A DNA stretch of 64,000 nt from Chondrus crispus (GCF_000350225.1 NW_005178773.1:107629-171628), one strand, 5' to 3'. Numbered from the stretch's first letter, positions 40,808 through 53,031 are shown. Notes: generated by a model from the sequence alone, not told the origin. Numbers and translations are program-made.

Positions 40808-43011
40808 ATGGCCGACTCGACCTCTACCCCGCGGCCGACGGCCGTGGTCCCATCTTCGAGTGAGGGTGGCCTCCCGGACGCGTCGTCCTGTCCGCGTGAG
40901 GCGACCGTCGACTTGACGAGGGGCCTCGCCGCTACCCCCGGCGTTCCAAAAGTGTCGCTCTCGTTCGACTACCGTGTCTGTAGAGCTGGTGGCCCCCACG
41001 GGGGGCCCGCCGCAGCCGGTATTGTCGTTCCGTCCAGCGACTACCTCCCCTCCGCCGGTCGAGGTCCGGCCTGTCGACCGTCCGGAGGCCACAAACAATA
41101 CCTCTCCCGGCGCGCTTCCAAGCCATCAGCCTCCTGCTTCCAATCCCTCTCCTGTCGAAGGAGATGGGGAATTACCCTCCACTACTCAGTGGTTGGGGGA
41201 GCCCTCGCCGGATGCTGCGCAGCTCCCTATCCGTGAGCTGCGCTATCCCTGGCGAATCCGCGGTCGCTCGAATGTGACCGTAGAGGAGTTCACCTCCTGC
41301 AGATGGCTCCGCCCCGATCTCGCCCGCATTTTTAAGATTTACGAGGCGGGTGGAGCGGAAGAGGCGTCTTCGTCGCTTCACCTTTTGATGGCCGAGGGTT
41401 GGGGTTCCGGATACCAGGTACCCGACGAGTTACCTGGGGACCGCACGTTTGCGTACAGTATTGCGGAGGTAGCCTACCTTGACCGCATGGGCTCACTCCT
41501 CTCTGGCTCAGGACAAGTTTACCCCCGACGGTTTGTGTTGTCCGAGGTAGCCGGACTATACGTGTCCCCTCGTGCTTACGCATTCACGAGGGCCCGAGTA
41601 GCTCTGCAGAAGTCGTCGTGCTCTCTAATGCGCTTACATTCCGTCTCCTTTGCGCATTACGATTGGTCCGCGTGCAGAGGGGAAGGCGAGCTGGATGGTA
41701 GAGTTACCCCGTCGGTCGCCTTCGCGTCCGGTTTGTCGACTGCGGATTTCCCTTCTCTTCCTGTAGTCGTGCGGGAGAGCTTCCCCTCGCTGGGGATTCA
41801 TCCCCTTCTACCCCCAATTCTGAAGCATTTCGGTCTGGCTTGTGCCAACTCGCAGCACCCCGCCCACTCTCTTCTGACGTACAATTACGAACGAGAGTGG
41901 GCGTGGTCTTTGTGCTGCGCTTTCATGGCCGAAGTGCACATGAATAAGAGGGTCTTCCTACAACCGAGTCCCACTATCTCATTTGTGGAGCGCATCGCAA
42001 CGGGCATGCCCCGCGTTGCGCTTCGTCTTTCGGAACACGAATCCGCTCACGTACCGTGGGCGTTCAATCACGTTATTGGTCTCATGAAACGGGCGGGGGA
42101 GGTGAGTTCGCAAAACCACCGCTCGTGGATCGACTACACCACGGGGGTCAGGTGTCCTTTCCTCGCGTATGATGCCCTGTCGGACGCCTTCGTGGCGCGT
42201 CCTGTCCCTGTCACCCCAGTGGGAGGCGGTACGGGAAAGAGGGGAGGCGTCGGTTCGGAGAGCCGGCGCGGTCGGCGGAAACGCTATCGCGACCTGGACG
42301 CTGTTGTTCCGGACTCCGTTGGCTCTGAACCACGTCCTCCCTTCATGGCACCGACAGCAGACAGCCCCCGCCTCGAGGGAGGTATCAGCTGTGTACAGGA
42401 CGTCCTTCCCGTCCCTCCCCTCGGCGACGCGGAGCAGGGCCCCGACCACACCCGCTCCGTGCGGGCCCTCGTGCTTCCTCCAGTGGAACTGGCATCCATT
42501 CCCGAGTTGCGGCGCGCTCTAAGTGCAGCTCTGCAGCGTTCTTGGACTGTAGGCGGTCTTATTCGTACTCTCGGGTCGTGGTTTCTTGCCCGGAGTGACG
42601 AGGGCTTCGTGACGACCTTGGGCACAGACGATGGAATTACAGCGGTTGCAACACGAGCTGTCGTCTATGCGCACGGCGTACGAGCGCGTGTCGCGCGATC
42701 AAGAGCGCTACCGGCGCGAGCGCGATATTTTGCGGGCACCCCTGCCGGTTTCTCTGCCGGTAAAGCACGCCGCTCCCCGCGCGTCGGCGACTCCCGCCCT
42801 CCGTGATCCGTACGCTGACTACGAGGCAGCTAATTCCCAGCCGCGAGCTTACAACCCTCCTGACACAGCTGAACGTGTCGACGGCCACGACGTCCTGGTG
42901 ATGCCCAGCGTCGCAGAGGTGGCAGCGGAGGCCCCCTCTTACCCCGGCTACTGTCCTTCGAGGTATTACGAACCGGGGTCCCGAGTGCCTTCGAACGACG
43001 CGAGCCACTGA
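40808..43011 (+). CDS. Antisense ORF (aORF) of G2, unknown protein
   Basis: It reads opposite to gag and pol. The main open frame runs from just after the TGA at 40,914-40,916 to 42,806. ATG 40,808 (GGCATGG) opens a Pro/Ser-rich N-terminal part in another frame that could join it near 40,960-41,000. From 42,631 a third frame carries a helical segment (MELQRLQHELSSMRTAYERV, then RERDILRAP) and continues to 43,011. The central part looks like a folded domain (WLRPDLARIFKIYEAGG, RRFVLSEVAGLYVSPRAY, SQNHRSWIDYTTG), followed by a basic GRRKRYR. About 650-730 residues in total. No known domain. The frame changes are mutations, introns or programmed shifts; I cannot tell. Plant Tat-type gypsy elements also carry an antisense ORF between pol and 3' LTR (family knowledge). 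Confidence 0.6.
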
Positions 43012-44767
43012 GCTCGCTTTTGCCCTGGTTCGCCGCGAGTGTTAGCTGTAGCGAGTGCTCCTTCGAATAAAGGGATCCCGGGACCTTACTGCCCTTGGTC
43101 CTTTCTCATGCCGCTTTCCACGGGTGTCCTTCCGCGAGCGACCTCCTGGCATACGCCCGAGCCGTGGGGTCGCGCTATCTTCGACTGCGCCCCCTTTTCT
43201 TTACCATTAGACACTCCACACCTCGCCATGGGTACAATCCCCTTCCTCTTCGCCATGTCCTTCCCAGTGCGGCCTCCGGTGCCTCTCCATTGGCGGTGCG
43301 GCGCGAGCACTTCCGGACACGTGCGGTGACCGGCGGCGCGCACGTACCGACGCGCACGCTGCAGGAGACGGTCCAAGACGAGCTCGCAGGTTGCAGGTCA
43401 TGCTGCGTCGCGCTCGGCGCGGTCGTTCTTGACGAGCAACGGCATTCGTGTTGTCGTGGGGGCCCTCTGTCTCAGGGCTGTGAAGGTCGCCCCGACGTCG
43501 GCCTTGTCGACGCCGGGGATTTTTGCGCGGCTTCTGAGCACGAAGGGCTCGTGACGTCCCCTTGTCGAAGCAGTCATCGGTTCACTCACCACGAACGTCG
43601 GTGGTGGTGATTTGAATCGCGCTCGTCGCTGCATGTCGGACGTCTGACACGCGCGCGGCGCCGTGCACGTGTGGTCCGGGCCACCTGTTTGCCCGCGGCA
43701 ATTTCCACCACCCAATATTTTTGGTTTCCGGGTAAGGTGGCGGTGTCGACGCAGTCGCCCTTCAGCTGCCGACCAGGTCCGGTGTCGTCGGCAGGCTGCG
43801 TGTCCGGAGCGCCGCTTCCGTTGTCGCCGCCAGAGAGTGTGTCTCCTTCGGGGTGCGGTACGGGCCGTCGGACCGGTCAGGCCGAGGGTACGTTCGGCCA
43901 TCCCGCGTGCCATTGCGTGTCTCGCATGCCAACGTGCATGCGTTTGCTCACGTGAGTTGTCCATTTTCGCGACTACTTTTTCGTTAATTTTCTCCTGCCC
44001 GTGGTGGCAGGTTGACACCGAGTGCTGCACAGTAGGACTTGTTTCTCCTTATTTTTTCCATGTTGTTCGCGTCGGCGGCCTAAGCACTGTACAGCATTAT
44101 ATCATCCCTGGGGTGACCGTCATCATCCCAATCATTTTCTGAGGCCATGCGGTGCCTCTCTTGGCATATTATCGTGACAGTGGAGTGGCGGTTGTTCGTC
44201 CGCCCCCTCCTCCGTCCTCACTCGGCCCGTACCAAAGTATGCGTACGCTATTCTTCACACCTCTCGCCTTGCTTTGTGCAATCCGTTCGCTCCCACGCTC
44301 ACCTGGCGCGACTTGAGCATAATGCCGCATTCTAGGCGGGCATCCCTGGGACGTTTCGCGTCCCCTAAGACGCGAATTCTCGCATCCAACTCCGTAAGCG
44401 CTCGCTACCGATCGGCTGACGGAGGCCTAACTGCTTCCGGTACCGGCTGCCTTGTGCAGGTGATCGTCTCGTTCGTCGAACGTCCTCTCGCCGCGGTTGC
44501 CGGACTTAACAGAATGTCCGGCGACCCAGTTCGGGGGGAAGCGTCCGACCTTTCTGCTCCCACAAAGGGGCATTCGCCTTATCAGTTCGAGTACACGTCG
44601 ACCCTCGTATAGTCGGTCAATACGACGGCCACAATTCCTTGAGGTAGTCCGTACTGCCTCATCCTTACGCCTTACGTCGTGCGTCCTTGGGTTTCGGAAG
44701 TCAAATACGGCTTGACTTCTGTGCGGTCCTCACGTCAACCGTAACGAAGCGGTTGAGGGCCCCCCTC
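43012..44767. other. Rest of the G2 antisense cassette
   Basis: No recognisable protein. Several 80-200 codon frames on both strands overlap one another and have no motifs. A pyrimidine-rich plus-strand run at 43,190-43,280 is the main compositional feature. Confidence 0.5.
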
Positions 44768-44791
44768 TCAAGCGTGAACGTCCGCGTTCAC
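44755..44791 (-). promoter_or_regulatory. Hairpin plus purine module, copy 2 (pol end)
   Basis: Minus strand: the same GTGAACG CGGA CGTTCAC hairpin (44,791-44,774), then GCTTGA (its TGA is the pol stop), then GAGGGGGG. The hairpin encodes the last residues of Pol (VNADVH). It may be the original 3' end of the element or a second purine primer. Confidence 0.7.
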
Positions 44792-47700
44792 GTCAGACGT
44801 GAGGTTCCTGCCAATGCGCCTCCGGAGGTGTTGGGCGTAACGAGACACCAACTCCTCCGGAACGTGAGTCCGGGCGGTCCATGTGGGCGTGTCGTAATCC
44901 GCCCACTTGATGAGAAACTCGATTGTTCCGTCCTCCATGGCTCGATGCCGGAGTAATCGTTCCACGGCATACTGCGTGCCCTCGGTGACCTTGTCGGCAA
45001 GGTCACTTGGGGTTGTCGTACTCGCCCGTGGCGCGCCCGTCGGTGGTGGCGCGTACACGCAGCGGTCTGCGGAGACGCGCTCGGTGACACCGTCACGATC
45101 GATCGTGATGGTTCGCCGGTCGTTGGCAAGTACCCGGTATGGCCCAACGGCGGGCGACGCAAGTTTGTTAGAAGTCTTTGCCCCATCGGTGGGGTTCAGG
45201 TAGACGTAATTACCTGGTTTGATACGTGCGTTGAGCCGTCTGGCGCGCTTATCGAAGTCGCGCTTGTACCGAGCCTGTGTCCGGCGCAGGCTCCCGTACG
45301 CCTTCTGGATCGTGTCGTCCAACGTCTTGAGGAACTCAGCGCGCGCGTTGCCCCTATCGGACGGGGGCGCGTCACCGTCGGCTCTACGTAGAGAGAACTT
45401 CAGCGGGGGTTGGCTGAGGACGAGCTCGAAGGGCGTGGTACTCGTCGTACGATGTACGTGGGAGTTGTACGCGTACGTGAGCGGCCCCACGTACACGTCC
45501 CAGTCGTCCTGATGTTCGCCGACGTAATTGCGTAACATCGAAGCGATCGTCCGGTTGTATCGCTCGACCTGCCCGTTCGTCTGGGGGTGGTACGCCGAGT
45601 GTACAAGTTCGTCACCCCCAGGACACGGCACGTGCTGTGGAAGAACTTCGCGTTAAACTGCGGTCCGTTATCCGACAGTAGCGAGCGTGGGACGCCGTAT
45701 TTAAATACCCACGCGTCGCAGAACGCGACGGCGACCGTGTACGCGGTTACGGTCCGCAGTGCCACAACTTGAGTCAGCTTGGTGAAACGGTCCGTAATTA
45801 CGACAAGGAACCGTTTCCCTGCCTTCGTCTTGGGTAGCGGTCCCAAGATGTCGATGGCGAGGCTCTCAAGTAGCCGTGTTGCTGGGAACAACTTCAAACG
45901 GTTGAGGTGTTTCCGCAACTTAACACGGTTCATCGCGCATGTTCGGCACCCTCGCACCGTAGCTGCGACATCTGCAGCGAGATGGGGCCAGTAGTACTCG
46001 CGACGGAGCGCAAAGTACATACGGTTCTGGCCCGGGTGCCCCGCGATGGTTGGTGTATGGCAGAGCTGGAGAAGCCGCGCCCGTAGCGTCCGTGGCACCA
46101 CGACCTGCACGATGTCAGGGTCGAAGGGGTGTCTCCGTTTGAGCACCCCGTGGTGGTCCTCGAAGAACGCGGATTCCCGGGACTCTGACTGTCGCGCCAG
46201 TACGGTCTGGCAGAAGTCATCCACGCGTTGCTCTTCGGCTATCTCCTCTAACGTAAGAGGGGCCGGAAGGTCGTCCTGCGGAGGGGCGACCGTGGAGGCG
46301 GGTGCGCCAACTTCGGGTTGCTTGGCGCGCTCGATGTCGACAGCGTCAAACTCGTCGTTCTCCTCCCAGAACGAGGTGGGTCCTTCAAGAGCGCGGGCCT
46401 CGTCGTCGCCCCTCGTCTCGTCGTGCGTACGGACGTACGAACCTCTTCGCGATCCGGCTTGGTTCGTTGTTGTCACGAAGACATGGACGGCCTTGTGATC
46501 GCAGCTCGCGGCACAGACGTGGTCCACGAGCTCGTCCGACATGGCACGGACGGTCGTACCCGCATCGAAGGTGGGAATGTCGTCATCCACCTCGACGACT
46601 GGGCGAGGGTCGTCAGTGACCCTTGGCGACACGAGGCGTGACAGGGCATCGGGCACCTGGTGCACGCGCCCGGGGCGGTACTGGATGGTGAAGTCGTATT
46701 CCGCCAACCGCAGTCGCCACCGGGTAAGCCTTCCGGAACTCTCCGTGAGGTACATAAGCCATCGGAGGGCATCATGGTCCGTCCGGACGATGAACTTGGT
46801 ACCTTGGATGTACGGCCGTAGTGTGCGGACGGCCCACACTACGCCAAAGCATTCGCGCTCCGTAGCGCTGTAGTTGCGCTCACTATCGGACAGTGAGTAC
46901 GACCAATACCCCACCGGGCGCCAGTCGTTGGCGCCTTCGTGTTCCTGGAGCAACGTACAGCCCAGTTGATAGGCACTAGCATCCGTGTCGATCATGTACG
47001 GCAGACCGTACCGCGACAATGCTAGGATCGGCGGGGAAATCATCCGCTCCTTCAACGCTTCGAACGCTTGAAGTTGCAGCTCCGTCGGGTTTTCGAAGTC
47101 GGGGTCCGCGTCTTTGCGCGTCATGTCCGTTAATGGGCGCGCAATCTTCGCGAACCCCTTCACGAAGCGGCGGTAGACGTTGCACGCTCCGAGGTACGAG
47201 CGCACCTGCGTCAACGTCCTCGGAAACGTGAACGTCTTGAAGGCGTCCGCCGCCGCTTCGGCGACGCTCAGCTTACCTGGGAAAATGACGTGCCCCAGGT
47301 AGTGCACCTTCGGTTGGAAGAAGCTACACTTCTTGAGCTTGAGGGAGATTCCGGCGCTCCTTAGCAAGCCCAAGACAGTGTCGAGATGCTTCGCGTGTTC
47401 TCCGTGCGTACGGGAGAACACGATGACATCATCCAGGTAGACGAGGCATATTTGCCATCGGACGCCAGATAGGATGATCTCGAGGGCACGTTGGAAGGTG
47501 GCCGGTGCCCCTTTTAGCCCGAATGGCATACGCAAATGGCGAAACGTTCCCATATGCGTAGTGAACGTGGTCTTGTCCCGGTCTTCCGGAGCGACGGGGA
47601 TATGCCAATAACCGGAATTGCAGTCCAACGTCGTGAAGACGGCTGCATCTCCGAGCGAATCGATGCAGTCGTCCGTCCGGGGCAGCGGATACGAATCCGC

Positions 47701-49480
47701 TGCCGTCTTCGCGTTGAGACGCCGGTAGTCCACGCAGAACCGAAGAGAGCCGTCTTTCTTCGGTAAGAGCACCACGGGAGACGCCCACTCGGTGCTCGCG
47801 GGTTCGATTACCCCTGCGTTCAACATTTTGTTGACTTCCTTGGCGACCATCTCACGCATAGCCGGCCCCTTTCGGTAGGGCATTGAACGTATCGGCTTCG
47901 TACCCGGTTCGAGGGGAATGCGGTGTTTGATCGCTCGGATCGTTCCGAGCGCCCCGCTCCACAGACTCGAGTGCTTACGGAGCATCTCGAGCACGTGGCG
48001 TCGGAACTTGTCATCATCGATGTAAGACAAGTCGATTTCTTTTTCCCAATCCTCCGGCGGATTTTCGGGATGTTTTTTAGAGGCGGGTGCAGTGCTCCCT
48101 TCCCGCGGCGGGCACTTCGCCGGTCGGCCGTCCGTACCGGCTCCTCTCTTCTCAACGGTTGCCTCCTGGGCGGAGCCTGGTCGACCAGCTCCTGCCGTTC
48201 CGACTTGATCGGCCAAGTCGGTGAGGTGTAGCGAGTGCGCGATCTCCTCGGCGATGCGACGTTCAGGCGTCAAGATCGCGAGGGGGTTGCGCTTCGCGTA
48301 TCCCACGACAGTGCGCTTCGGAAGCCGCCTTTCCTGTCGCGAAAAGTTCGCGACGATGACGTCGAAGGTCTGGTTCGGCAGGACCTCGACGATGCCGTTC
48401 GTCAGCCTCACTCCATGTCGGTGTTGGAGTGACGGCTTCGGCTCTATAAACACGAGGCCCCTCCCCGTCGTGGTAACGCGCACACGGGCCTGCGACCTCG
48501 CGGGGATGGTAACCCAGCGGGCGATTCGGATCGCCTGCGGGGCTTCGTCGCGTGCGTCAGCCCGGCTTTTCTGACGTCCGTGCCGCCTGGTTGGGGGAGT
48601 CGGCTCCCCTTTCCCGTCGACGATGGCAACGGAGCCACCTTGGCGGAGCTCCAACCGTTGAGCTTCAATGTCGATACTGCGTACGTGTGTATCGATGAAG
48701 GCCGTACCAAGGAGGACCGGCACGGCGAGCTGGTCCGCCACGACGAACGGAATTCGGAACGTCGTGTTCCTCAACCGCACGGCCAGACGTACGACGGCCG
48801 AGAGCTTAAGCGGGTTGCTATTCGCGCCTGCCAATCGTGGCAGTGGCGCGTCGCGGATGACGTACCGCGACCAATCGGGAGGAAGGTCGGCCTTCCTCAC
48901 CAGATTGTACCCCGAGCACGTATCAACGGCGATCGTGCGGGGCTTGAAGGCATTTCCCTCCGTGGCTATCGAGCCGAGGACGTTGTAAATATTCGACGTC
49001 ATAAGGCAAATGATGCCGTCGACCACCTTCGGCGTGCCCGGCTCGGCGAGATCGTTCCGCCTGGGCCGCCGGCGCCGGTTCTGACTTCTCTTCCGCGTCC
49101 TTCGGCCTTAGTCGCGGGGCGCCCTTCGGTCGGCCGCGTCCCCGCGACAAGTCGCGTTCGTACGCGGCTTGAATTCTTCTGGCGGCCCCGGGTCCCCCTC
49201 GGTCTGGCCGCTGGGGCGTTCGATGCGCTTCTTGTCAGGAACTTGGCTCACGGTTGCCACAGTGCCTTCCTCCATGTGCGCCGGGCTCACAGTTGCCTCA
49301 GCGTCTTCGTCCTTTCGCACCGAGCTTACGGGTGTCTCGGTGCGCTTGTGCGGGGTTGAGGGGAATAATATCGGTAAACATTCCCCTCCCCCGCCGGGGA
49401 CAAATAGGGGCGGGTCTAGGTTGGTGTGACAAGACGGTTCACGCGACCGCGCGAACGTAACCGTCTTTACGGGTTTTTCG
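44768..49480 (-). CDS. pol: G2 Pol, one frameshift and one upstream stop
   Basis: The frame is open from about 49,480, with an in-frame TAA at 49,110-49,108, then uninterrupted to the integrase. Protease AVDTCSGYNLV (48,913-48,924), where Cys replaces the usual Gly of D-T-G; RT with DYRRLNAKTAAD and YLDD (47,428-47,439); RNase H DTDASAYQLG; integrase zinc site ending CRTCAMNRVK; core AIDILGPLP, LLSDNGPQF. Near 45,600 a one-base frameshift moves the reading to the frame of YHPQTNGQVERYNR, which ends at 44,768 with a chromodomain (EFLIKWADYDTPTWTAR). No slippery site exists at the gag stop, and 240 bases separate gag from the open pol frame. Confidence 0.88.
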
Positions 49481-49724
49481 AACTACCCGAGCTGTCAGTG
49501 CTATTCGCTTGGCTATCGTTAGCTAGCGCGTCGACGGGCCCCTGGCCGCGCGGATGGGGGCGGTTTCCCCACCCCGACTGGGCATCTTCTACGAAGTAAT
49601 CGGATACTTCGTGGCCTTGGATTGCAACGTCCGGCCGTTGCAATATTCGAGGGGCGGAGAGAACGGGCTCTCCTCCGCCTCCTTCCGTGGGCTGGGGGTG
49701 CGTCTTGCCAGCCCAATCTTGGAG

Positions 49725-52028
49725 TTACATGATGGCGTTCTGTACCCCTTGGGGAAACGGGGGTCGGCCCCGGTCGCCTCGCCCATCTCGACGGGGATAT
49801 CGCGTATCCATCCGACGAGGGTCACGTCGATCCCTTTGATCGGTCCCCGGGTATCGGTACCCGCCTTCACGAGGGGCAAAACGGACGCCCCCACCCGATC
49901 GGCTCGGGTCACCTCGACGCGGGCCTCGGTCTGCTCGCGTAGACTGCTGGATGAGATTGCGCATTCCGGGGCGCGTCTCCATCTGATAGCAGTAGTTCCT
50001 GTACGCCGTGAACTGACGTTGTTCAGGCGACAGGAACGGGCACGCGTACATGGCGTGGCCGTACGTCCGGCACAGCCAACAAATGTACGCGCTGCCATCG
50101 GTCGACGCGAAAGTCGCCGCGTGGCCTGCCTCCTCATCGGTGAGTCGAGGCACGTTGGGCAGCCCGCGGTCTCCTTCTCGACGGGAGATATCCAGCTCGG
50201 CCATGTTGTGGTTCGGACCACCCGTGGCCCTTGGCGTGTGCGCGAACGCCGTTGCGAAGCTTCCAGTCGAACCGGTGGAAGCTGGCGTAGGGGGTCGGCC
50301 TCCCGCCCGGTCGAAGCCTACTGTAATGAGGACAGGGTCGGCCTGCAACTCATCTTCTCCAATGTGGAGGGCGGTCGCCGGCGAACTTGTTCCGTGCGAC
50401 CTCGGAGTTCGGACTCCCTTTGCTGCCGGCTTCGGGTCCGGCAGCGGCAACCCGCGACGGGCGCGGTAGGTTGTACCCTCGGCCGTTGCGATACGGCGAA
50501 TCGTTGAGAGTTCGGTCTTCTGTTGTCCGAGCAACCTCTGCATCGTCTCTGCCACTGCGGCCGGGGTCGCAGTGGACAACCCGCGCACGAAGTAGTGCGC
50601 GAGGGCTTGTTCTGAGAACACGGCCGTGCATCGGAACGCGGCGGATTCCAGCCGGTCTGCGAACGTGTTCTCGGTTTCGTGAGGAAGCTGTCGCGCCGAC
50701 GCGACAGCATCAAACGCTTCCCCTAACACGTCGTCGGTTAGGTAGCGTTTCATAAATTGGTTGACGAGACCAGGCCAGCTCGTGTCGTCGTGGAGCTGGC
50801 CGGCGCGGAGGCTGCGCATGGTGTAACTCGTATACAACCGCTCCGCGTCCCGCTCGAGGAAGTGAGCGAAGACACGGATTGCTACATCTTCGGTCAGGTG
50901 CTGGGCATTGAAGCTTATCCGGATATCCCGCAGGAACGGGAGCAACTGAATCGCGTCAGTACCGTCGAAGCTCTTCATCGTGGGACGGAGCCCACGGCAG
51001 CGTTGGACGTACTTCGCGATCCGTCCCGCGTCACCCGAGGTAACGAGCCTCGAGGTGTTGTCCAACCGATACATGCGGTAGTTCGCGACGGCACTGAACT
51101 CCTGTATCATGGTGTGGACAGGCTCGAGCCCGGGTTCGGCGGGGCCCAACGTTCCGAACGGCGTGACGGGCAACGTTCGGACGTCGACGGGGCCGGGATG
51201 CGCGGTAAGATCCGCTGGCTGGTAGCCGCCCCAGCGAGGATCGAAGGGGAGAATCGGTTCCCCTGATCCGCGGGCGACTCCTCCACGGCCACGGTCGGGT
51301 TCGTTCGGTACCCGTCGGGACTGCGGCATGCTTCCGGATGAATACGGCAGGGCTTGAGTCTTGGACGCGAAGTTCGCGTCCGCCGTCGGCTTGATGTCCT
51401 CCGCCCTCCGACTGGTGACGGTTCCAGTCGGGGGCCACTCCTGCGCTCCGGGTGCGCCCGGAGGAACAGTGGCACCGGGCCCATTCGAGGGGGCTCCGGG
51501 CGGCCTCTCGGCCGAGGTCTGTTCCATCTCACGGGCACGGCGCCGCGTTGAGTTGAGCTCCGCCGCCATGTGCGCGAACGCTCCCATCTGTTCGGCTGAT
51601 GGGAAGGGTTGCGGGTCGCGCTGGACCCCGGAGTCTGCACTCGCGGGTCGACCCGCAACGTCCACGGCGGGGGAATCGATGCGCGCCTCTTCGACCAGTA
51701 CTAAACAGGACTGTAGCTGGTCGACGAGGGCGCGGAGGTTCTCCAAGGACTGAGTTACGCGCTCAAACCTTCCTTCGCGGAGGGAGCGCAACTCATCCAT
51801 ACAGCGGGCGTAGACGCTGTCGGAGACGTCCATACGGAGGGATGTTCGGACATCTTCGATATACTCCGCGATGCGATCTTACATCGCGCGAGCGCGTCCT
51901 TCGGAGAAGTCGGGCGACGGTTCGCCGTCTCGAGGACCAGCGTCGCCGTCGCCGACTCGGACGCGGAGCGCGGCCTCTCGCACATCGGCGGGCTCCGAGC
52001 GAATCGAGATGGGATATTCGCCACTCAT
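49725..52028 (-). CDS. gag: G2 Gag, one premature stop near the N-terminus
   Basis: The first ATG of the frame is at 52,028, 57 bases after the primer site. Codon 50 is TAA (51,881-51,879), where a TAT or TAC is likely ancestral, and the frame then stays open to 49,725. Helical N-terminus (SLENLRALVDQLQSCLVLVEE from 51,833 on), proline-rich linker, capsid-like region (YVQRCRGLRPTMKSFDGTDA), and knuckle CWLCRTYGHAMYAC near 50,080. ATG 51,833 could serve as an alternative start giving 702 residues. Confidence 0.84.
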
Positions 52029-52085
52029 CTCGACGCGTAAGGACGCGGAGGTAAACGATAGTCTTCTCGGTTCGATCTTGAGAGT

Positions 52086-52104
52086 CTTCTAGGTCGGGAG
52101 ACCA
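52086..52104 (-). other. G2 primer-binding site
   Basis: Minus strand TGGTCTCCCGACCTAGAAG, one base after the LTR end. Identical to the G1 primer site although the LTRs of G1 and G2 are unrelated in sequence. Confidence 0.75.
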
Positions 52105-52105
52105 C

Positions 52106-52698
52106 TGTAGTATAATCACCCCCAACGACGAGGGGGGTGAGTACTGACAGTTCGGAAAGACCCCGATCGGCGGGAAGATAGAAGCACGGCCCACCCACGG
52201 TACCGAGCACGGGCTCGAGGTAGCGGTGGTAGAGCGGGATCGGGGAGGACACGCGCACGCGCGAGCGGTTCTACGCCTCGACGCCCCGGAGCGGTACTGG
52301 GTGACGATCCAGTACCGACGGGCGGAGGCGGAGCCGGCTCGTGGGCGTGCTGTGCGCGTCCTCAACCCGCGCGCGGTGCTACTCCTAGGTAAAACGGACG
52401 GAAATACCTGAGAGTAAGCGGGCGGACCAAGGTGGAGGATCCTTGACAAGTCCGTGCTTGTCGTCCTCCACCGCCGGCGGTCCGCTCATATTTAATGTAC
52501 ATTGTAGTCTATCATAACTCTACAGTAGTGCCGGTCTACCGACACTGTAACGCTGTCAGCCGGCGGGGATGACAGTCCACGTGTAGTACGCGTCTCGTAC
52601 ACGTGGAGGACACGTGTGTGCGCGCATGGCTGTAAGGCTCGTTGCCTTACTGTCCCTGATCCGATCTTAATCTAATTTCCGTTTGGGGTTATACCACA
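52106..52698 (-). repeat. G2 5' LTR (593 bp)
   Basis: Same length and ends as 39,388-39,980, with about 10 substitutions. Followed on the right by gtgtt and G8 LTR sequence. Confidence 0.95.
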
Positions 52699-52703
52699 GT
52701 GTT

Positions 52704-52890
52704 CTGCCCCCATTGCGGTGTGTCGCAGCGCGCCCCTTTCTCTTATAGAAGGGCCGCCATCATCTTCCACTCCACGGGACCGCTGCTCTTCAACGGGAGA
52801 CTGTCCACGTGTACACCTGGCGTACACGTAGACCAATAAAATCACGTTTTTGAAGGCTTTGGTGCTCGGACCACTCCTGGGTACTGTACC
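52704..52890 (-). repeat. G8 5' LTR, second piece
   Basis: Continues the LTR interrupted at 39,387 (ctgcccccattgcggtgtgt, then accaataaaatcacg). Ends at 52,890, where C4 begins; the last about 25 bases of the LTR are found at 57,286-57,310. Confidence 0.85.
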
Positions 52891-53031
52891 TGTGATAATA
52901 CCTATACACGTACACACGTAGTACACATCACACACGGATATCGTGTCACCTAAGACGGCAAGCGGCCGCCGTACTTAGTGTAGAGGGAGCCGGATCAGAG
53001 AGTAAACGAAGGGTATCGTTCCTGCACCACA
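52891..53031 (+). repeat. C4 5' LTR (141 bp)
   Basis: TGTGATAATACC at the start, TGCACCACA at the end. The solo copy at 57,711-58,899, once its two MITEs are removed, is also exactly 141 bp. Confidence 0.9.

Larger units (their letters stand above)
39388..52698 (-). mobile_element. G2, 13.3-kb gypsy chromovirus with antisense cassette, TSD gtgtt
   Basis: Two 593-bp LTRs (39,388-39,980 and 52,106-52,698) with about 10 mismatches and no indels by eye (about 98% identical), ends TGTGGTATAA and TTATACTACA on the minus strand, duplication gtgtt at 39,383-39,387 and 52,699-52,703. Minus-strand order: 5' LTR, primer site, gag, pol with chromodomain, antisense cassette (about 40,003-44,790), purine tract, 3' LTR. 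It is inserted in the G8 5' LTR. Confidence 0.95.

Noticed and set aside
49108..49110. TAA upstream of G2 protease as a readthrough gag-pol junction
   Set aside because: Gag ends at 49,725 in another frame, and a further stop lies near 49,483 in the pol frame; the TAA is more likely a mutation in the leader of pol.
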